Source: Nocardia mexicana NBRC 108244 (GTDB lineage: Bacteria > Actinomycetota > Actinomycetes > Mycobacteriales > Mycobacteriaceae). From it: a DNA stretch of 64,000 nucleotides. Under the pieces are notes generated by a model, which saw nothing but the letters and a program-made list of their open reading frames with translations, was not told the DNA's origin and made no database searches. Position 1 is the first letter of the stretch; the number at the start of each line of letters is the position of its first letter. Where the stretch lies: NCBI RefSeq assembly GCF_001613165.1, contig NZ_BDBV01000032.1:37181-101180 (forward strand), in the 5' to 3' direction. A program made the position numbers and the translations under genes. Below are positions 8,492 to 16,766 of the stretch, one piece after another.

Positions 8492-9304
8492 TTACCGTTG
8501 TGCGGCAGCGAAATCCCTCAGCAGCCCGCTCGTGGCCTCGGGTGCCTCGAGTATCGGGACGTGGCCGACGCCGGGCAGTATCTCGATCCGCACGCCCGGC
8601 ACCGTCTCGTAGTCGTGCACCGACGCCGGGCGCCACTTGGGGTCGGCGTCGCCGAAGACCGCCAGCACGGGCAGGCCGAGGACCGCGAGCCGCTCGGGGA
8701 GGCTCCGCTCGTCGAGGTAGGCGCCGTTCGCGCGCAGCACCGAGTGGAATGTGCGGAATGTCATGGCGCGGAAGTCGGCGACCGCGTTGTCCGGAATCGG
8801 TGCGGGGACGACGAAGGCGGCGCGCATTCCCTTGCGGATCACCTTGTCCGAGCGCAGCCGCCAGACGATCGGTCCCAGCGGCGGTTCGGTGAGCGCCCGC
8901 AGCAGGAACGGCTGCGCGGACCGGAGCGCGGCCATGCTCGGCCCGCTGCTGACCAGCGCGACGGCACCGACCAGATCGGGACGCTGCTCGGCCAGTGCCG
9001 TGGCCACGTATCCGCCGCTGGAGTGCCCGGCGACGGTGACCGCGCGCAAACCGATCTCGTCGAGCACCGCGGCGACCTCCCGGGCCTGCGCGGGCACCGC
9101 AAACGACGAGGTCGGCGGCGACTGCCCGCACCCGGGCAGATCGACCCGGACGACACGGTGGGTGCGGGTCAACAGCGGAACCATCGGGCCCCAGGTCGCG
9201 CCCGAGGCACCAGATCCGTGAATCAGCAACAGCGGCTGCGCGTTTCGAGGGCCGTCGTCGACCACGTGCATCCCGTTGGAGCACTTCACGTTGCTATCTC
9301 GCAT
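8492..9304 (-). CDS. alpha/beta hydrolase
   Basis: A 270-residue hydrolase with the usual triad. HGSGASGATW (residues 29-38) gives the oxyanion hole, GHSSG near residue 103 is the Ser nucleophile elbow, FGDADPKW carries the acid and GVGHVPILEAPE the His. There is no signal peptide. The substrate is unknown, and the fold includes esterases, lactonases and meta-cleavage-product hydrolases. The N-terminus NGMHVVDDGP is the normal first strand, which supports the ATG at 9304, although no good ribosome site precedes it. It is followed by the AraC gene and preceded, after 99 bp, by the PucR-type regulator, all on the minus strand. Confidence 0.85.
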   Translation of the reverse strand: MRDSNVKCSNGMHVVDDGPRNAQPLLLIHGSGASGATWGPMVPLLTRTHRVVRVDLPGCGQSPPTSSFAVPAQAREVAAVLDEIGLRAVTVAGHSSGGYVATALAEQRPDLVGAVALVSSGPSMAALRSAQPFLLRALTEPPLGPIVWRLRSDKVIRKGMRAAFVVPAPIPDNAVADFRAMTFRTFHSVLRANGAYLDERSLPERLAVLGLPVLAVFGDADPKWRPASVHDYETVPGVRIEILPGVGHVPILEAPEATSGLLRDFAAAQR

Positions 9305-9403
9305 GTACGTGACGATGCCCGGTCCCGGGGCGTAGGTCTTGTACGAATGTTCCCGTGACGTATCACCAGGATGTACCGGGCCCGGTACTCGGGGCCGGTG
9401 CTG

Positions 9404-10717
9404 TCAGACTCCTTCCGACACGCGTTGCGGGACACGGGAATCGGCGGCTTCGCCGACGTAGCTGCGGGCGACGAGTGCGGAGCGGAGGTACCAGAGTCCG
9501 CTGGCTTGAGTGGGGTCGAAGCCGGTGAGTTGGCCGATGCGTTTGAGTCGGTAGTCGACGGTGTTGGTGTGCACATGGAGCAGGCGTGCGGTGCGTTGGC
9601 GGTTGAGGTTGTGGGCGATGTGGGTTCGGAGGGTGTCGAGGAGTTCGGGGTGCTCGTCGAGCGGGACGAGCAGCGAACGCAGGAACTCCAGCCCGGGACC
9701 CGGCCTGGTCAGCTGGTATTCCAGTGCGAGATGGTCGAATCGGTACAGTCCCGGCTCCAGGCGCAGCCGGGAGACCATGTCGAGGAGCTGGTGGGCCTGG
9801 TCGGCGGCGGTGGGGATGGTGTCGGTTCCCGCGGTGACGACGGTTGCCGTGACGGGAACCCGCGCCGCGCGCGACAGCGATGCGATCAGCTCGTCGAGGG
9901 TGTCGTCCCCGGCCGCCTCGACCGGCAGCAACAGGGTGCCGCCGTCCACGCTGAGCAGTGAGAGGGCGGTGCTGCCGCAGCGGGTGGCGAGTTCGGCCTG
10001 TAGTCGGCGGAGTTTGCGGCGGGCAACGACTTTCGCGTCGAGCATGGGGTTGGATTCTTCGGGGTGCGGGGGGATGGCGAGGGCGAGGATGCGGTAGCTG
10101 TCGGCGATTTCGATGCCGCATTCGCGGGCCATGGTGGAGGTGGGGTGTCCGCCGAGTAGTGCGGAGGTGAGGGTGTGGACGGCCGTATGGTGTTCGGAGA
10201 CAACGGCTCTGAGTTCGCGGACGTAGGCCATGGAGACCGCGGTGGTCATGGTGTCGAGCATCTCGACCACGAGCTTCGCGCCGCCCATGTGCGCCTCGAA
10301 GTCGGCGAGCGAGAGGGTCAGCGTGGCGTCCTCGCCGGATCCGGCGGCGTGGTGCCTGGTGGTGGCGCTGGTGACGACGAGGTCGAAGCCGATCTTGAAG
10401 CCCTCGTGGATGGCGTGGTGAATGGTGTCGATGGGCACGCCCTCGCGGGCCCACCCGGCGGCGGCTTCCTTCAGGCGTTCCGTCTTCTCCGGGATGTTCC
10501 TGCCGTCGAGCATGGAGACGGCCAGTTCGAGGCAGGTGCGGGTGATGGTGGTGACGTCGCCGTAGATGGCGTCGCCGGGGAGAGTGCCGCAGGGAGCGAC
10601 GTTTTCGACGAAGTGGCCGACCATCTGGCGCGACAGTCCCCAGACATCCTTGAGCGGTGACGACATCGGCCGCCCCGAAACGGTCAGACCGGGTCGATCC
10701 GGAGTGGTATCGATCAT
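9404..10717 (-). CDS. PucR/CdaR family transcriptional regulator
   Basis: A 437-residue regulator. The C-terminal PucR-type HTH_30 domain is clear: LLDTLRTHIAHNLNRQRTARLLHVHTNTVDYRLKRI in two helices, then the closing segment TGFDPTQASGLWYLRSAL. Upstream is a degenerate GGDEF-like region with SLLSVDGGTLLLPV. The N-terminal helical domain (residues 20-180) includes EGVPIDTIHHAIHEGFKIG. The ATG at 10717 has AGGGAG eight bases upstream. The family senses small metabolites or controls secondary metabolism. The facing gene at 11016-11408 encodes a free-standing relative of its N-terminal domain. An imperfect palindrome at 10834-10857 lies between them and could be an operator. Confidence 0.88.
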   Translation of the reverse strand: MIDTTPDRPGLTVSGRPMSSPLKDVWGLSRQMVGHFVENVAPCGTLPGDAIYGDVTTITRTCLELAVSMLDGRNIPEKTERLKEAAAGWAREGVPIDTIHHAIHEGFKIGFDLVVTSATTRHHAAGSGEDATLTLSLADFEAHMGGAKLVVEMLDTMTTAVSMAYVRELRAVVSEHHTAVHTLTSALLGGHPTSTMARECGIEIADSYRILALAIPPHPEESNPMLDAKVVARRKLRRLQAELATRCGSTALSLLSVDGGTLLLPVEAAGDDTLDELIASLSRAARVPVTATVVTAGTDTIPTAADQAHQLLDMVSRLRLEPGLYRFDHLALEYQLTRPGPGLEFLRSLLVPLDEHPELLDTLRTHIAHNLNRQRTARLLHVHTNTVDYRLKRIGQLTGFDPTQASGLWYLRSALVARSYVGEAADSRVPQRVSEGV

Positions 10718-10833
10718 CGGAGAAACTCCCTTCCCATCCCTGCGATCAACGTAGCGCGCGGGTGCCCGCGGCGGCCGCCGTCGTTCGGTGCACTGTCGGA
10801 TGACGCAACGTCGATCGCGCCGAGTTATGACAT

Positions 10834-10857
10834 GTGACAACGCTGCCGCGTTGTGAC
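10834..10857. promoter_or_regulatory. imperfect palindrome, candidate PucR operator
   Basis: GTGACAACGC and GCGTTGTGAC form 10-bp arms with one mismatch around TGCC. It lies near the middle of the 298-bp divergent region between the PucR gene and its N-terminal-domain paralogue. The position suits an autoregulatory operator for both genes, though a hairpin in either leader is possible. Nothing else distinctive was seen in this intergenic stretch. Confidence 0.35.
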
Positions 10858-11015
10858 TCGTCCCAACCGGGCAGCTGGACACCGGTCTCATTACCCAAAG
10901 TTTGCTGGCCGATTCGTGGGCGTCCCGGCACACACCTACCGTCGGCAGCGGCCCGACTTTCGGCGCGGTGACACCACTATCGGCGGCTTGTGTCCTTCGG
11001 GGAGGGCGAAACACC

Positions 11016-11408
11016 ATGGATCGGAACCACACGGACGAGGACGACAGCGACCACACCGACGATTCGCGCGACAGTCGGCATCCGCGCCCGTCTACCTCGA
11101 AGGACCCCGGAACATTGATACAGATCGGCCTGGAACTGGCCCTGGTGCTGCTCGACGCATCCGATGCCGTGACCTCCGATTTGCTGGATCGGCTCGAGCA
11201 CGCCGCCGCGGAGTGCGCACGCAGCGCGGTGCCGATCGAAACGGTGCTGCACGCCATCCACGAGAGCATCGCGACCATGATCGAACAGCTCGGCGACGAT
11301 CCCGTCCGGGCGGGCCGCTCGATCGATGCCTCCGCCGTGGTGCGGGTGCTGGACGTCCTCACCTCGACGGTTTCCCGCGGTTACGTGCACGAACTCCGGC
11401 AGGGCTAG
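11016..11408 (+). CDS. stand-alone PucR N-terminal-type domain protein
   Basis: A 130-residue protein with no DNA-binding domain. After an acidic, His/Asp-rich, probably disordered leader (residues 1-30), it is helical. It contains ARSAVPIETVLHAIHESIATM, which matches the PucR neighbour's AREGVPIDTIHHAIHEGFKIG in register. It then has VVRVLDVLTSTVSRGYVHELR, matching that protein's VVEMLDTMTTAVSMAYVRELR. It is therefore a free copy of the PucR N-terminal domain, divergently transcribed. A role as partner, titrator or anti-regulator of the full-length protein is inference. The ATG at 11016 has GGAGGG nine bases upstream. Confidence 0.75.
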   Translation: MDRNHTDEDDSDHTDDSRDSRHPRPSTSKDPGTLIQIGLELALVLLDASDAVTSDLLDRLEHAAAECARSAVPIETVLHAIHESIATMIEQLGDDPVRAGRSIDASAVVRVLDVLTSTVSRGYVHELRQG

Positions 11409-11454
11409 TTTCTGCCATTGACAAATGGCACATGCCGGACTGATGCTTGGCGGC

Positions 11455-12450
11455 ATGACGAAGACGAGGTCAATGGCGACCGTCTCGGCAGTGCCGGCGT
11501 CACCGTCGCTCACGGCCCGCATCGCGGCCGCGGCGTCGGTGGTGGGACTGCGGCAGCTCAACGCGCTGCTGCCGCAGAACCGGGCGGGCATCTGGGCCGG
11601 GCGCGGACTGATCGCCGCCATCATGGCCGCATTCGGCCCGCCCCCACCGGGCACGCACGTGACGACCGTGCGCTCGGGTGGGGTCCGCGGCGAATGGGTC
11701 CGGGCGCCCGGGGTCGAACAGGGTGAGCGCGCAATCTATTTCATCCACGGCAGCGGCTACGTGGTCTGCTCGGCGCGCACCCATCGGGGGCTGGCCGCGC
11801 GGTTGTCGCGCGACACCGGGCTGCCGGTATTCCTCGTCGACTACCGCCTGGCGCCCGAGCATCGCTTCCCGGCCGCCGCCGCGGACGTCGAGGCGGGCTA
11901 CCGCTGGCTGCTGGCGCACGGCTACCGGCCCGAGGACCTGGTGATCGGCGGCGATTCCGCGGGCGGGCACCTGGCCCTGGATCTGCTGCTCGAGAATCAG
12001 CGGTCGGCGACCGCGCAACCCGCCGGGGTGTTCATGTTCTCTCCGCTGCTGGATCTGTCGCTGACCCTGGCCGAGGGTGAGGACCGGCGCCGCCCCGATC
12101 CCATGGCCCCGGCGTGGGTGGGCCGCCGCCTCGTCGCGCTGTACACCGAGGGGCAACCCGAGGATTCGCCGCGGCTGCGGCTGTCGATCCCGCGCGGTGC
12201 GGCCCTGCCGCCGCTGTTCGTGCAGGCCAGCGCGGAGGAGATGCTGTCCGGCGACGCCCGGCGGCTGCGGGATATGGCCGAGGCGGCGGGCGCGCGGTGC
12301 GAGCTCGAGCTGTGGCCCGGCCGGATTCACGTCTTCCAGGCGCTGCCGCTGCTGGTGCCGGAGGCCCACGCCGCGCTGCGGCACACCGCCGCGTTCGTGG
12401 AACGGGCTCTGGCGCAGGCGGATTCGACGGCACGGGAGCGGGTGAGCTGA
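11455..12450 (+). CDS. HSL-family (family IV) esterase/lipase, LipR-like
   Basis: A 331-residue alpha/beta hydrolase of the hormone-sensitive-lipase family. The motifs are FIHGSGYVVCS (HGG-type oxyanion motif with Ser replacing the second Gly), YRLAPEHRFPAA, the elbow GGDSAGGHLA, the acid-region segment QASAEEMLSGDA and the His region RIHVFQAL. It is the first gene of a tight four-gene operon with an SDR, a di-iron protein and a flavin monooxygenase. This recalls Mycobacterium tuberculosis mymA-lipR-Rv3085, where such enzymes modify lipids or acyl compounds. I chose the ATG at 11455; one at 11425 would add ten residues. Ester cleavage downstream of a Baeyer-Villiger oxidation is a plausible role. 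Confidence 0.85.
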   Translation: MTKTRSMATVSAVPASPSLTARIAAAASVVGLRQLNALLPQNRAGIWAGRGLIAAIMAAFGPPPPGTHVTTVRSGGVRGEWVRAPGVEQGERAIYFIHGSGYVVCSARTHRGLAARLSRDTGLPVFLVDYRLAPEHRFPAAAADVEAGYRWLLAHGYRPEDLVIGGDSAGGHLALDLLLENQRSATAQPAGVFMFSPLLDLSLTLAEGEDRRRPDPMAPAWVGRRLVALYTEGQPEDSPRLRLSIPRGAALPPLFVQASAEEMLSGDARRLRDMAEAAGARCELELWPGRIHVFQALPLLVPEAHAALRHTAAFVERALAQADSTARERVS

Positions 12451-12452
12451 CC

Positions 12453-13373
12453 ATGTGGGTACTCGACAATCTCCGATTCGCACTGGGCGGGCCGCGCCGC
12501 TCGCACGGTGCGCGGGCCGTCGTGACCGGCGCGGGCAGCGGAATCGGGCGCGCCTTCGCCCTCGAGCTGGCCGCCCGCGGCGGCGAGGTGATCTGCGCGG
12601 ATATCGACAAGGACCGCGCGGACGACACCGTCCGGCTGATCGACCGCACGCACGGCCGACAGGCGCACGCGGTGTTCTGCGATGTCTCCCGGCGCGAGGA
12701 CGTGGAGAGCCTCGCCCTGCACGCCGAGCTGATCTTCGGCCGCGCCCCCACCCTGGTGATCAACAACGCCGGGGTCGGCATCGGCGGAAAACCGGTGGGG
12801 GAGATCGGATTCGACGACTGGCAGTGGGCGCTGGGCATCAATCTGTGGGGCGTGGTGCACGGCTGCGAGCTGTTCGCGCCGCAGCTGCGGGCCGCGGGCG
12901 GGGGCGGCATCATCAATGTCGCGTCGGCGGCGGGATTCACCGCCGCGCCCACCATGGGCCCCTACAACGTGTCCAAGGCCGGGGTCCTGTCGCTGTCGGA
13001 GACGATGGCCGCGGAGCTGTCCGGCAGCGGTGTCGCGGTCACGGTGCTGTGCCCGACGTTCGTGCGGACGAACGTGGCGCGCGACGGCCGGATCACCGCG
13101 ACGTCCATGCGCCTGGCCGAAAACCTCATGCGCTGGACGGGTTTCACGCCCGAGCACGTCGCCCGGATGACCCTCGACGCACACGATCGCGGGCGGCTGT
13201 ACGTGCTGCCGCAACTCGACGCCACCGTCATCTGGCATCTCAAGCGACACTTCCCCGCCCTCTATACCCACGGTCTCGGCGTCCTGAATCGGCTACTGCC
13301 GCAGGACGATCCGGCGGCGCATGCCCCGGGTACCGGGCCGGATCTCACCGAAGAGAAGAAAACAGGAGTCTGA
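12453..13373 (+). CDS. short-chain dehydrogenase/reductase
   Basis: A 306-residue classical SDR. Cofactor motif TGAGSGIG is at residues 25-32, NNAGVG is near residue 105, the catalytic Ser lies in NVASAAG and the dyad in YNVSK. The C-terminal extension of about 60 residues (ATVIWHLKRHFPALYTHGL) suggests membrane association or oligomer contacts, as in SDRs of mycobacterial lipid metabolism. The ATG follows the esterase stop by two bases, so the genes are translationally coupled. It probably interconverts an alcohol and a ketone that feeds the Baeyer-Villiger-type monooxygenase two genes on. Confidence 0.88.
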   Translation: MWVLDNLRFALGGPRRSHGARAVVTGAGSGIGRAFALELAARGGEVICADIDKDRADDTVRLIDRTHGRQAHAVFCDVSRREDVESLALHAELIFGRAPTLVINNAGVGIGGKPVGEIGFDDWQWALGINLWGVVHGCELFAPQLRAAGGGGIINVASAAGFTAAPTMGPYNVSKAGVLSLSETMAAELSGSGVAVTVLCPTFVRTNVARDGRITATSMRLAENLMRWTGFTPEHVARMTLDAHDRGRLYVLPQLDATVIWHLKRHFPALYTHGLGVLNRLLPQDDPAAHAPGTGPDLTEEKKTGV

Positions 13374-13374
13374 C

Positions 13375-14295
13375 ATGTCTTTCGACTTCGACAGCATGCT
13401 GGCCAAGATCAAGGGCCGCCAGTGGGCCCTGGCCGATATCGACTGGGACGCACCGGGCGCCGAGCTCATCGAGCCCGAGCTGCACGCCAAGCTGAAGCCA
13501 TTCATGGCGGATCTGATGTGGATCGAGAACGTCGGCGCCCGCGGTTTCGCGGCCATGGCGCAGAAGGCGCCGACCGAGACGCTGAAGGAGATCTACCGCT
13601 ACTTCCACGCCGAGGAGCAGCGCCACGCCAACGCCGAACTGGCCCTGATGCGGCGCTGGGGCATGCTCGACGGTGACGAGATCCCGGAGCCGAACATCAA
13701 CGTCAAGCTGGTGATCGACTTCCTGGACAAACACTCCGACGAGATGTCGCTGTCGTTCCTGGGCACCGTCATCCCGATGCTCGAGGTGGCGCTGGACGGC
13801 GCGCTGATCAAGTTCATCACCGACGAGATCGCCGATCCGGTCGCGCAGGAGGTGTTCAAGAAGATCAACGCCGACGAATCCCGGCATCTGGCCACCGATT
13901 ACGCGGTCATGGAGCTGCTCGGGCACGCCACGACCCGCAAGCTGTTCATCGACCTGGTCGGCGGCTGGGTGAAGCCGTCGTTCCTCGTCGGCGTGCTCAG
14001 CTACGTGCCGCTGCTGAACAAGATGCGCGACAACATCGTCGAGATGGGCGTCGACGAGGAGAAGCTGTACGCCGCGATGCGGCGGTTCAAGGCCGTCGGC
14101 GAGCGCACGCCGATCGCCAACCGCGTGCCGATGTACCGGATCGTGAAGATGCACAGCGGCTGGGTGATCAACCGCCGCCACCCCTACCACCTGTTCGCCG
14201 ACGCCATGGTCAAGCTGACCGCGCGCGTCCCGGACCGCTTCCTGGGACCGCAGCCGACGTGGTCGAAGGAACTGACCTACGAGCCGGTCGCATGA
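13375..14295 (+). CDS. ferritin-like di-iron protein
   Basis: A 306-residue, mostly helical protein with two ExxH pairs typical of carboxylate-bridged di-iron sites. The first is in FHAEEQRHANAEL near residue 80 and the second in NADESRHLATDY near residue 165. Additional Glu residues lie in the partner helices (WIENVGARGF, MLEVALDGALIKF). The pattern fits AurF-like or desaturase-like oxygenases and rubrerythrin-like proteins; the exact reaction is unknown. AGGAG lies six bases upstream of the ATG, the SDR stop is adjacent and the monooxygenase start overlaps this stop (ATGA). It is therefore an obligate member of the operon, possibly a second oxygenation step. I do not recall this member in the M. 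tuberculosis mymA operon. Confidence 0.7.
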   Translation: MSFDFDSMLAKIKGRQWALADIDWDAPGAELIEPELHAKLKPFMADLMWIENVGARGFAAMAQKAPTETLKEIYRYFHAEEQRHANAELALMRRWGMLDGDEIPEPNINVKLVIDFLDKHSDEMSLSFLGTVIPMLEVALDGALIKFITDEIADPVAQEVFKKINADESRHLATDYAVMELLGHATTRKLFIDLVGGWVKPSFLVGVLSYVPLLNKMRDNIVEMGVDEEKLYAAMRRFKAVGERTPIANRVPMYRIVKMHSGWVINRRHPYHLFADAMVKLTARVPDRFLGPQPTWSKELTYEPVA

Positions 14296-15809
14296 GTACG
14301 GCGAACAAGCCGCTGGACGTGGCGATCATCGGCGCCGGGTTCGCCGGTATCGGCGCCGCGATCCGGTTGCGGCAGCGGGGGGTCGGCAACTACGCGATCT
14401 TCGAGCGCGGGGATCGGGTCGGCGGCACCTGGCGCGACAACACCTATCCCGGTGCGGCGTGCGATATTCCGTCGCGGCTGTACTCCTACAGCTTCGCGCC
14501 CAACCCGGAATGGTCGCAGACCTACTCGGGCAGTGCGGAAATCCTCGGCTACATCGAGTCGATGGTGGACGAGTTCGGCATCCGCCCGCAGATTCGCTTC
14601 GGCCACACCGTCACCGGGCTCGTCTACGACGAGGAGAACGGATGGTGGGAGGTCGCCTTCGCCGGTCGTCGCCGAAAGGTGCTGGCGCGCACCGTGGTGC
14701 TGGCCGCCGGTCCGCTGGCCAATGCCGGATTCCCCGACATCCCCGGCATCGACGACTACGAGGGCCACAAGATCCACAGTGCCCGTTGGGATCACGACTA
14801 CGACTTCGCCGGGAAGAAGGTGGCCGTGGTCGGCACCGGTGCGAGCGCGGTGCAGATCATTCCCGAACTGGTGCGGCGGGCCGGGTCGGTGAAGGTGTAC
14901 CAGCGCACGCCCGGCTGGGTGCTGCCGCGCGTGAACCGGCGCACCAACGCCGTCACCCGGCAGCTGTACCGTCAGGTGCCGCTCACCCAGCGCCTGGCCC
15001 GGCAGGCCTGGTTCTGGGGTCACGAGTCGGTGGCGCTCGGGGTGGTGTGGAATTCGCCGCTGACCCGGGTGGTCGAATCGGTCGCGACGATGCATCTGCG
15101 CAGCCAGGTCAGCGATCCGTGGCTGCGCCGCCAGCTGACGCCCGACTTCCGGGCGGGCTGCAAGCGGTTGCTGCTGAGCAACGACTACTACCCGGCGCTG
15201 CAGCGCGAGAACTGCACCCTGGTGACGTGGCCGATCGCCCGCATCGCCCCGCAGGGGATCCGCACCGCCGAGGGCATCGAACATCGCGCCGACTGCATCG
15301 TCTTCGCCACCGGCTTCGAGGTGTCCAAGCAGGGCACCCCGATCCCGGTGACGGGGCGCGACGGCCGGCTGCTCGCCGACGATTGGGCCGGTGGCGCATA
15401 CGCACACAAGAGCGTCACCGTCGCGGGCTACCCGAATCTGTTCCTCACCTTCGGGCCGAATTCGGGCCCCGGGCACAATTCGGCGCTGGTGTACATGGAG
15501 GCGCAGATCGACTATCTCACCGAGGCGATCGGGCTGGTCGTCGACCGCGGGCTGCGGTCGCTCGAGGTGCGCCGCGATCGGCAGGACCGCTACAACCGGC
15601 GGCTGCAGCGGCGGCTGACGGCCACCACGTGGAACTCCGGATGCCGCAGCTGGTACCTCACCGAGGACGGCTTCAACCCCACCATGTACCCCGGCTTCGG
15701 CACCCAGTACACCCGGCAATTGGCCCGGGTGGACCCGGACGATTTCGTCCTGACGCCGGGCGCTGCCACGGCGGGGGCGGGCAGTCGGACCGCGGCCGCT
15801 GTCGGCTGA
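14292..15809 (+). CDS. flavin-containing monooxygenase (Baeyer-Villiger type, MymA-like)
   Basis: A 505-residue class B flavoprotein monooxygenase. The FAD motif GAGFAGIGAA is at residues 13-22, followed by GGTWRDNTYPGAACDIPS. The Baeyer-Villiger fingerprint GHKIHSARW follows near residue 160. The NADPH motif GTGASAVQ and the ATGFE motif complete the set. It inserts one oxygen atom from O2 into a ketone or oxidises a soft nucleophile, using NADPH. It overlaps the di-iron gene by four bases. A near-perfect terminator follows at 15879-15920. With the upstream esterase and SDR, the operon could convert alcohol to ketone to ester to acid plus alcohol; the substrate is unknown. Confidence 0.9.
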   Translation: MSTANKPLDVAIIGAGFAGIGAAIRLRQRGVGNYAIFERGDRVGGTWRDNTYPGAACDIPSRLYSYSFAPNPEWSQTYSGSAEILGYIESMVDEFGIRPQIRFGHTVTGLVYDEENGWWEVAFAGRRRKVLARTVVLAAGPLANAGFPDIPGIDDYEGHKIHSARWDHDYDFAGKKVAVVGTGASAVQIIPELVRRAGSVKVYQRTPGWVLPRVNRRTNAVTRQLYRQVPLTQRLARQAWFWGHESVALGVVWNSPLTRVVESVATMHLRSQVSDPWLRRQLTPDFRAGCKRLLLSNDYYPALQRENCTLVTWPIARIAPQGIRTAEGIEHRADCIVFATGFEVSKQGTPIPVTGRDGRLLADDWAGGAYAHKSVTVAGYPNLFLTFGPNSGPGHNSALVYMEAQIDYLTEAIGLVVDRGLRSLEVRRDRQDRYNRRLQRRLTATTWNSGCRSWYLTEDGFNPTMYPGFGTQYTRQLARVDPDDFVLTPGAATAGAGSRTAAAVG

Positions 15810-15878
15810 TGCCGTCGGCGATGTCGCGAGCCGATGCCCTTCGACAGGCTCGGCTGGACTAGTGTTCACCGCGATGCG

Positions 15879-15920
15879 GTACCCGCGCCCGGAGATCGGT
15901 TCACCTCCGGGCGCGGGTAC
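15879..15920 (+). terminator. 16-bp perfect stem-loop ending the monooxygenase operon
   Basis: The arms GTACCCGCGCCCGGAG (15879-15894) and CTCCGGGCGCGGGTAC (15905-15920) are perfectly complementary with a 10-base loop. The hairpin lies 69 bp after the monooxygenase stop and 78 bp before the MerR start. It has no T-run, as is common for actinobacterial terminators. Confidence 0.8.
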
Positions 15921-15998
15921 TGCGCGTGGTCGGTAGCGGGTGGACGGCCGGGAGTCAGCCGGTCCGATGAGCACAGCGAAGGGACGGGCGAGGCGACG

Positions 15999-16757
15999 AT
16001 GACGGAATACCGTATCGACGATCTCGCCCGCGCCGCCGGGACCACCAGCCGCAATGTGCGCGCCTATCAGGAGCGCGGGCTGCTGCCGCCCCCGGCCCGG
16101 CGGATCGGCCGTGCGCTCATCTACGACGATTCGCACCTGGAGCGGCTGCAGATCATCGATACGCTGCTGCAGCGCGGGTTCACCACCGCCCATATCGCCG
16201 ACTTCATCACCAGCTGGGAGACCGGCAAGGATCTCACCGAGGTCCTCGGGCTGCAGCGCGCGGTCACCGCGACGTGGGGGAAAGCCGAAGCGCCGGTCGA
16301 GGTTCCGCGCGAGCTGGTCGAGACCTTCCTCGGCGCGGACGCCAACGACCCCGCGCTGCTCGACCGGCTGGCCGACCTGGATCTGCTTCGCCTGCACGAG
16401 GATACGGTGGAATTCACCGAACCCCAGCTGCTGGAGACGTTCGCCGAGCTCCACGGCTACGGCTTCGGCCTGCGCGGCGTCGCCGACCTGCACGCCACCG
16501 TGGTCGGCCACCTCGACGACATCGCGCACGAGATGGTGGCCGCCGCCCGCAACCACATCGTCGATCGGCACGGGCCGGGCTGGCTGCCCGACACCGGCGC
16601 GGAGATCGCCGAAACCACCGCCATGATCAACCATCTGCGTGACCTCGGCGTCACGGCCGTGCACCGCAGCCTCGCCCGGGCGCTGGACCGGGTGCTGCAC
16701 GACGAACTGGGCGCCTACCTCGCCACCGCGGTGGGGCGGCGCGGCGACAACGGCTGA
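15999..16757 (+). CDS. MerR family transcriptional regulator
   Basis: A 252-residue protein. The N-terminal MerR winged helix reads YRIDDLARAAGTTSRNVRAYQERGLLPPP (residues 3-31, in pieces), followed by RALIYDDSHLERLQII. No cysteine-based metal site follows. Instead a long helical C-terminal region (residues 75-252) resembles the effector domain of MerR regulators in mycobacterial lipid or aldehyde metabolism. It is downstream of the monooxygenase operon but separated from it by the strong terminator, so it is transcribed from its own promoter. Control of that operon is plausible but not shown. Confidence 0.85.
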   Translation: MTEYRIDDLARAAGTTSRNVRAYQERGLLPPPARRIGRALIYDDSHLERLQIIDTLLQRGFTTAHIADFITSWETGKDLTEVLGLQRAVTATWGKAEAPVEVPRELVETFLGADANDPALLDRLADLDLLRLHEDTVEFTEPQLLETFAELHGYGFGLRGVADLHATVVGHLDDIAHEMVAAARNHIVDRHGPGWLPDTGAEIAETTAMINHLRDLGVTAVHRSLARALDRVLHDELGAYLATAVGRRGDNG

Positions 16758-16766
16758 GCCCGCGCC

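Noticed and set aside
10718..11362. N-terminal extension of the PucR frame across the divergent gene
   Set aside because: The extra residues are Ser/Arg-rich antisense of the 130-aa gene; the ATG at 10717 has a good ribosome site.
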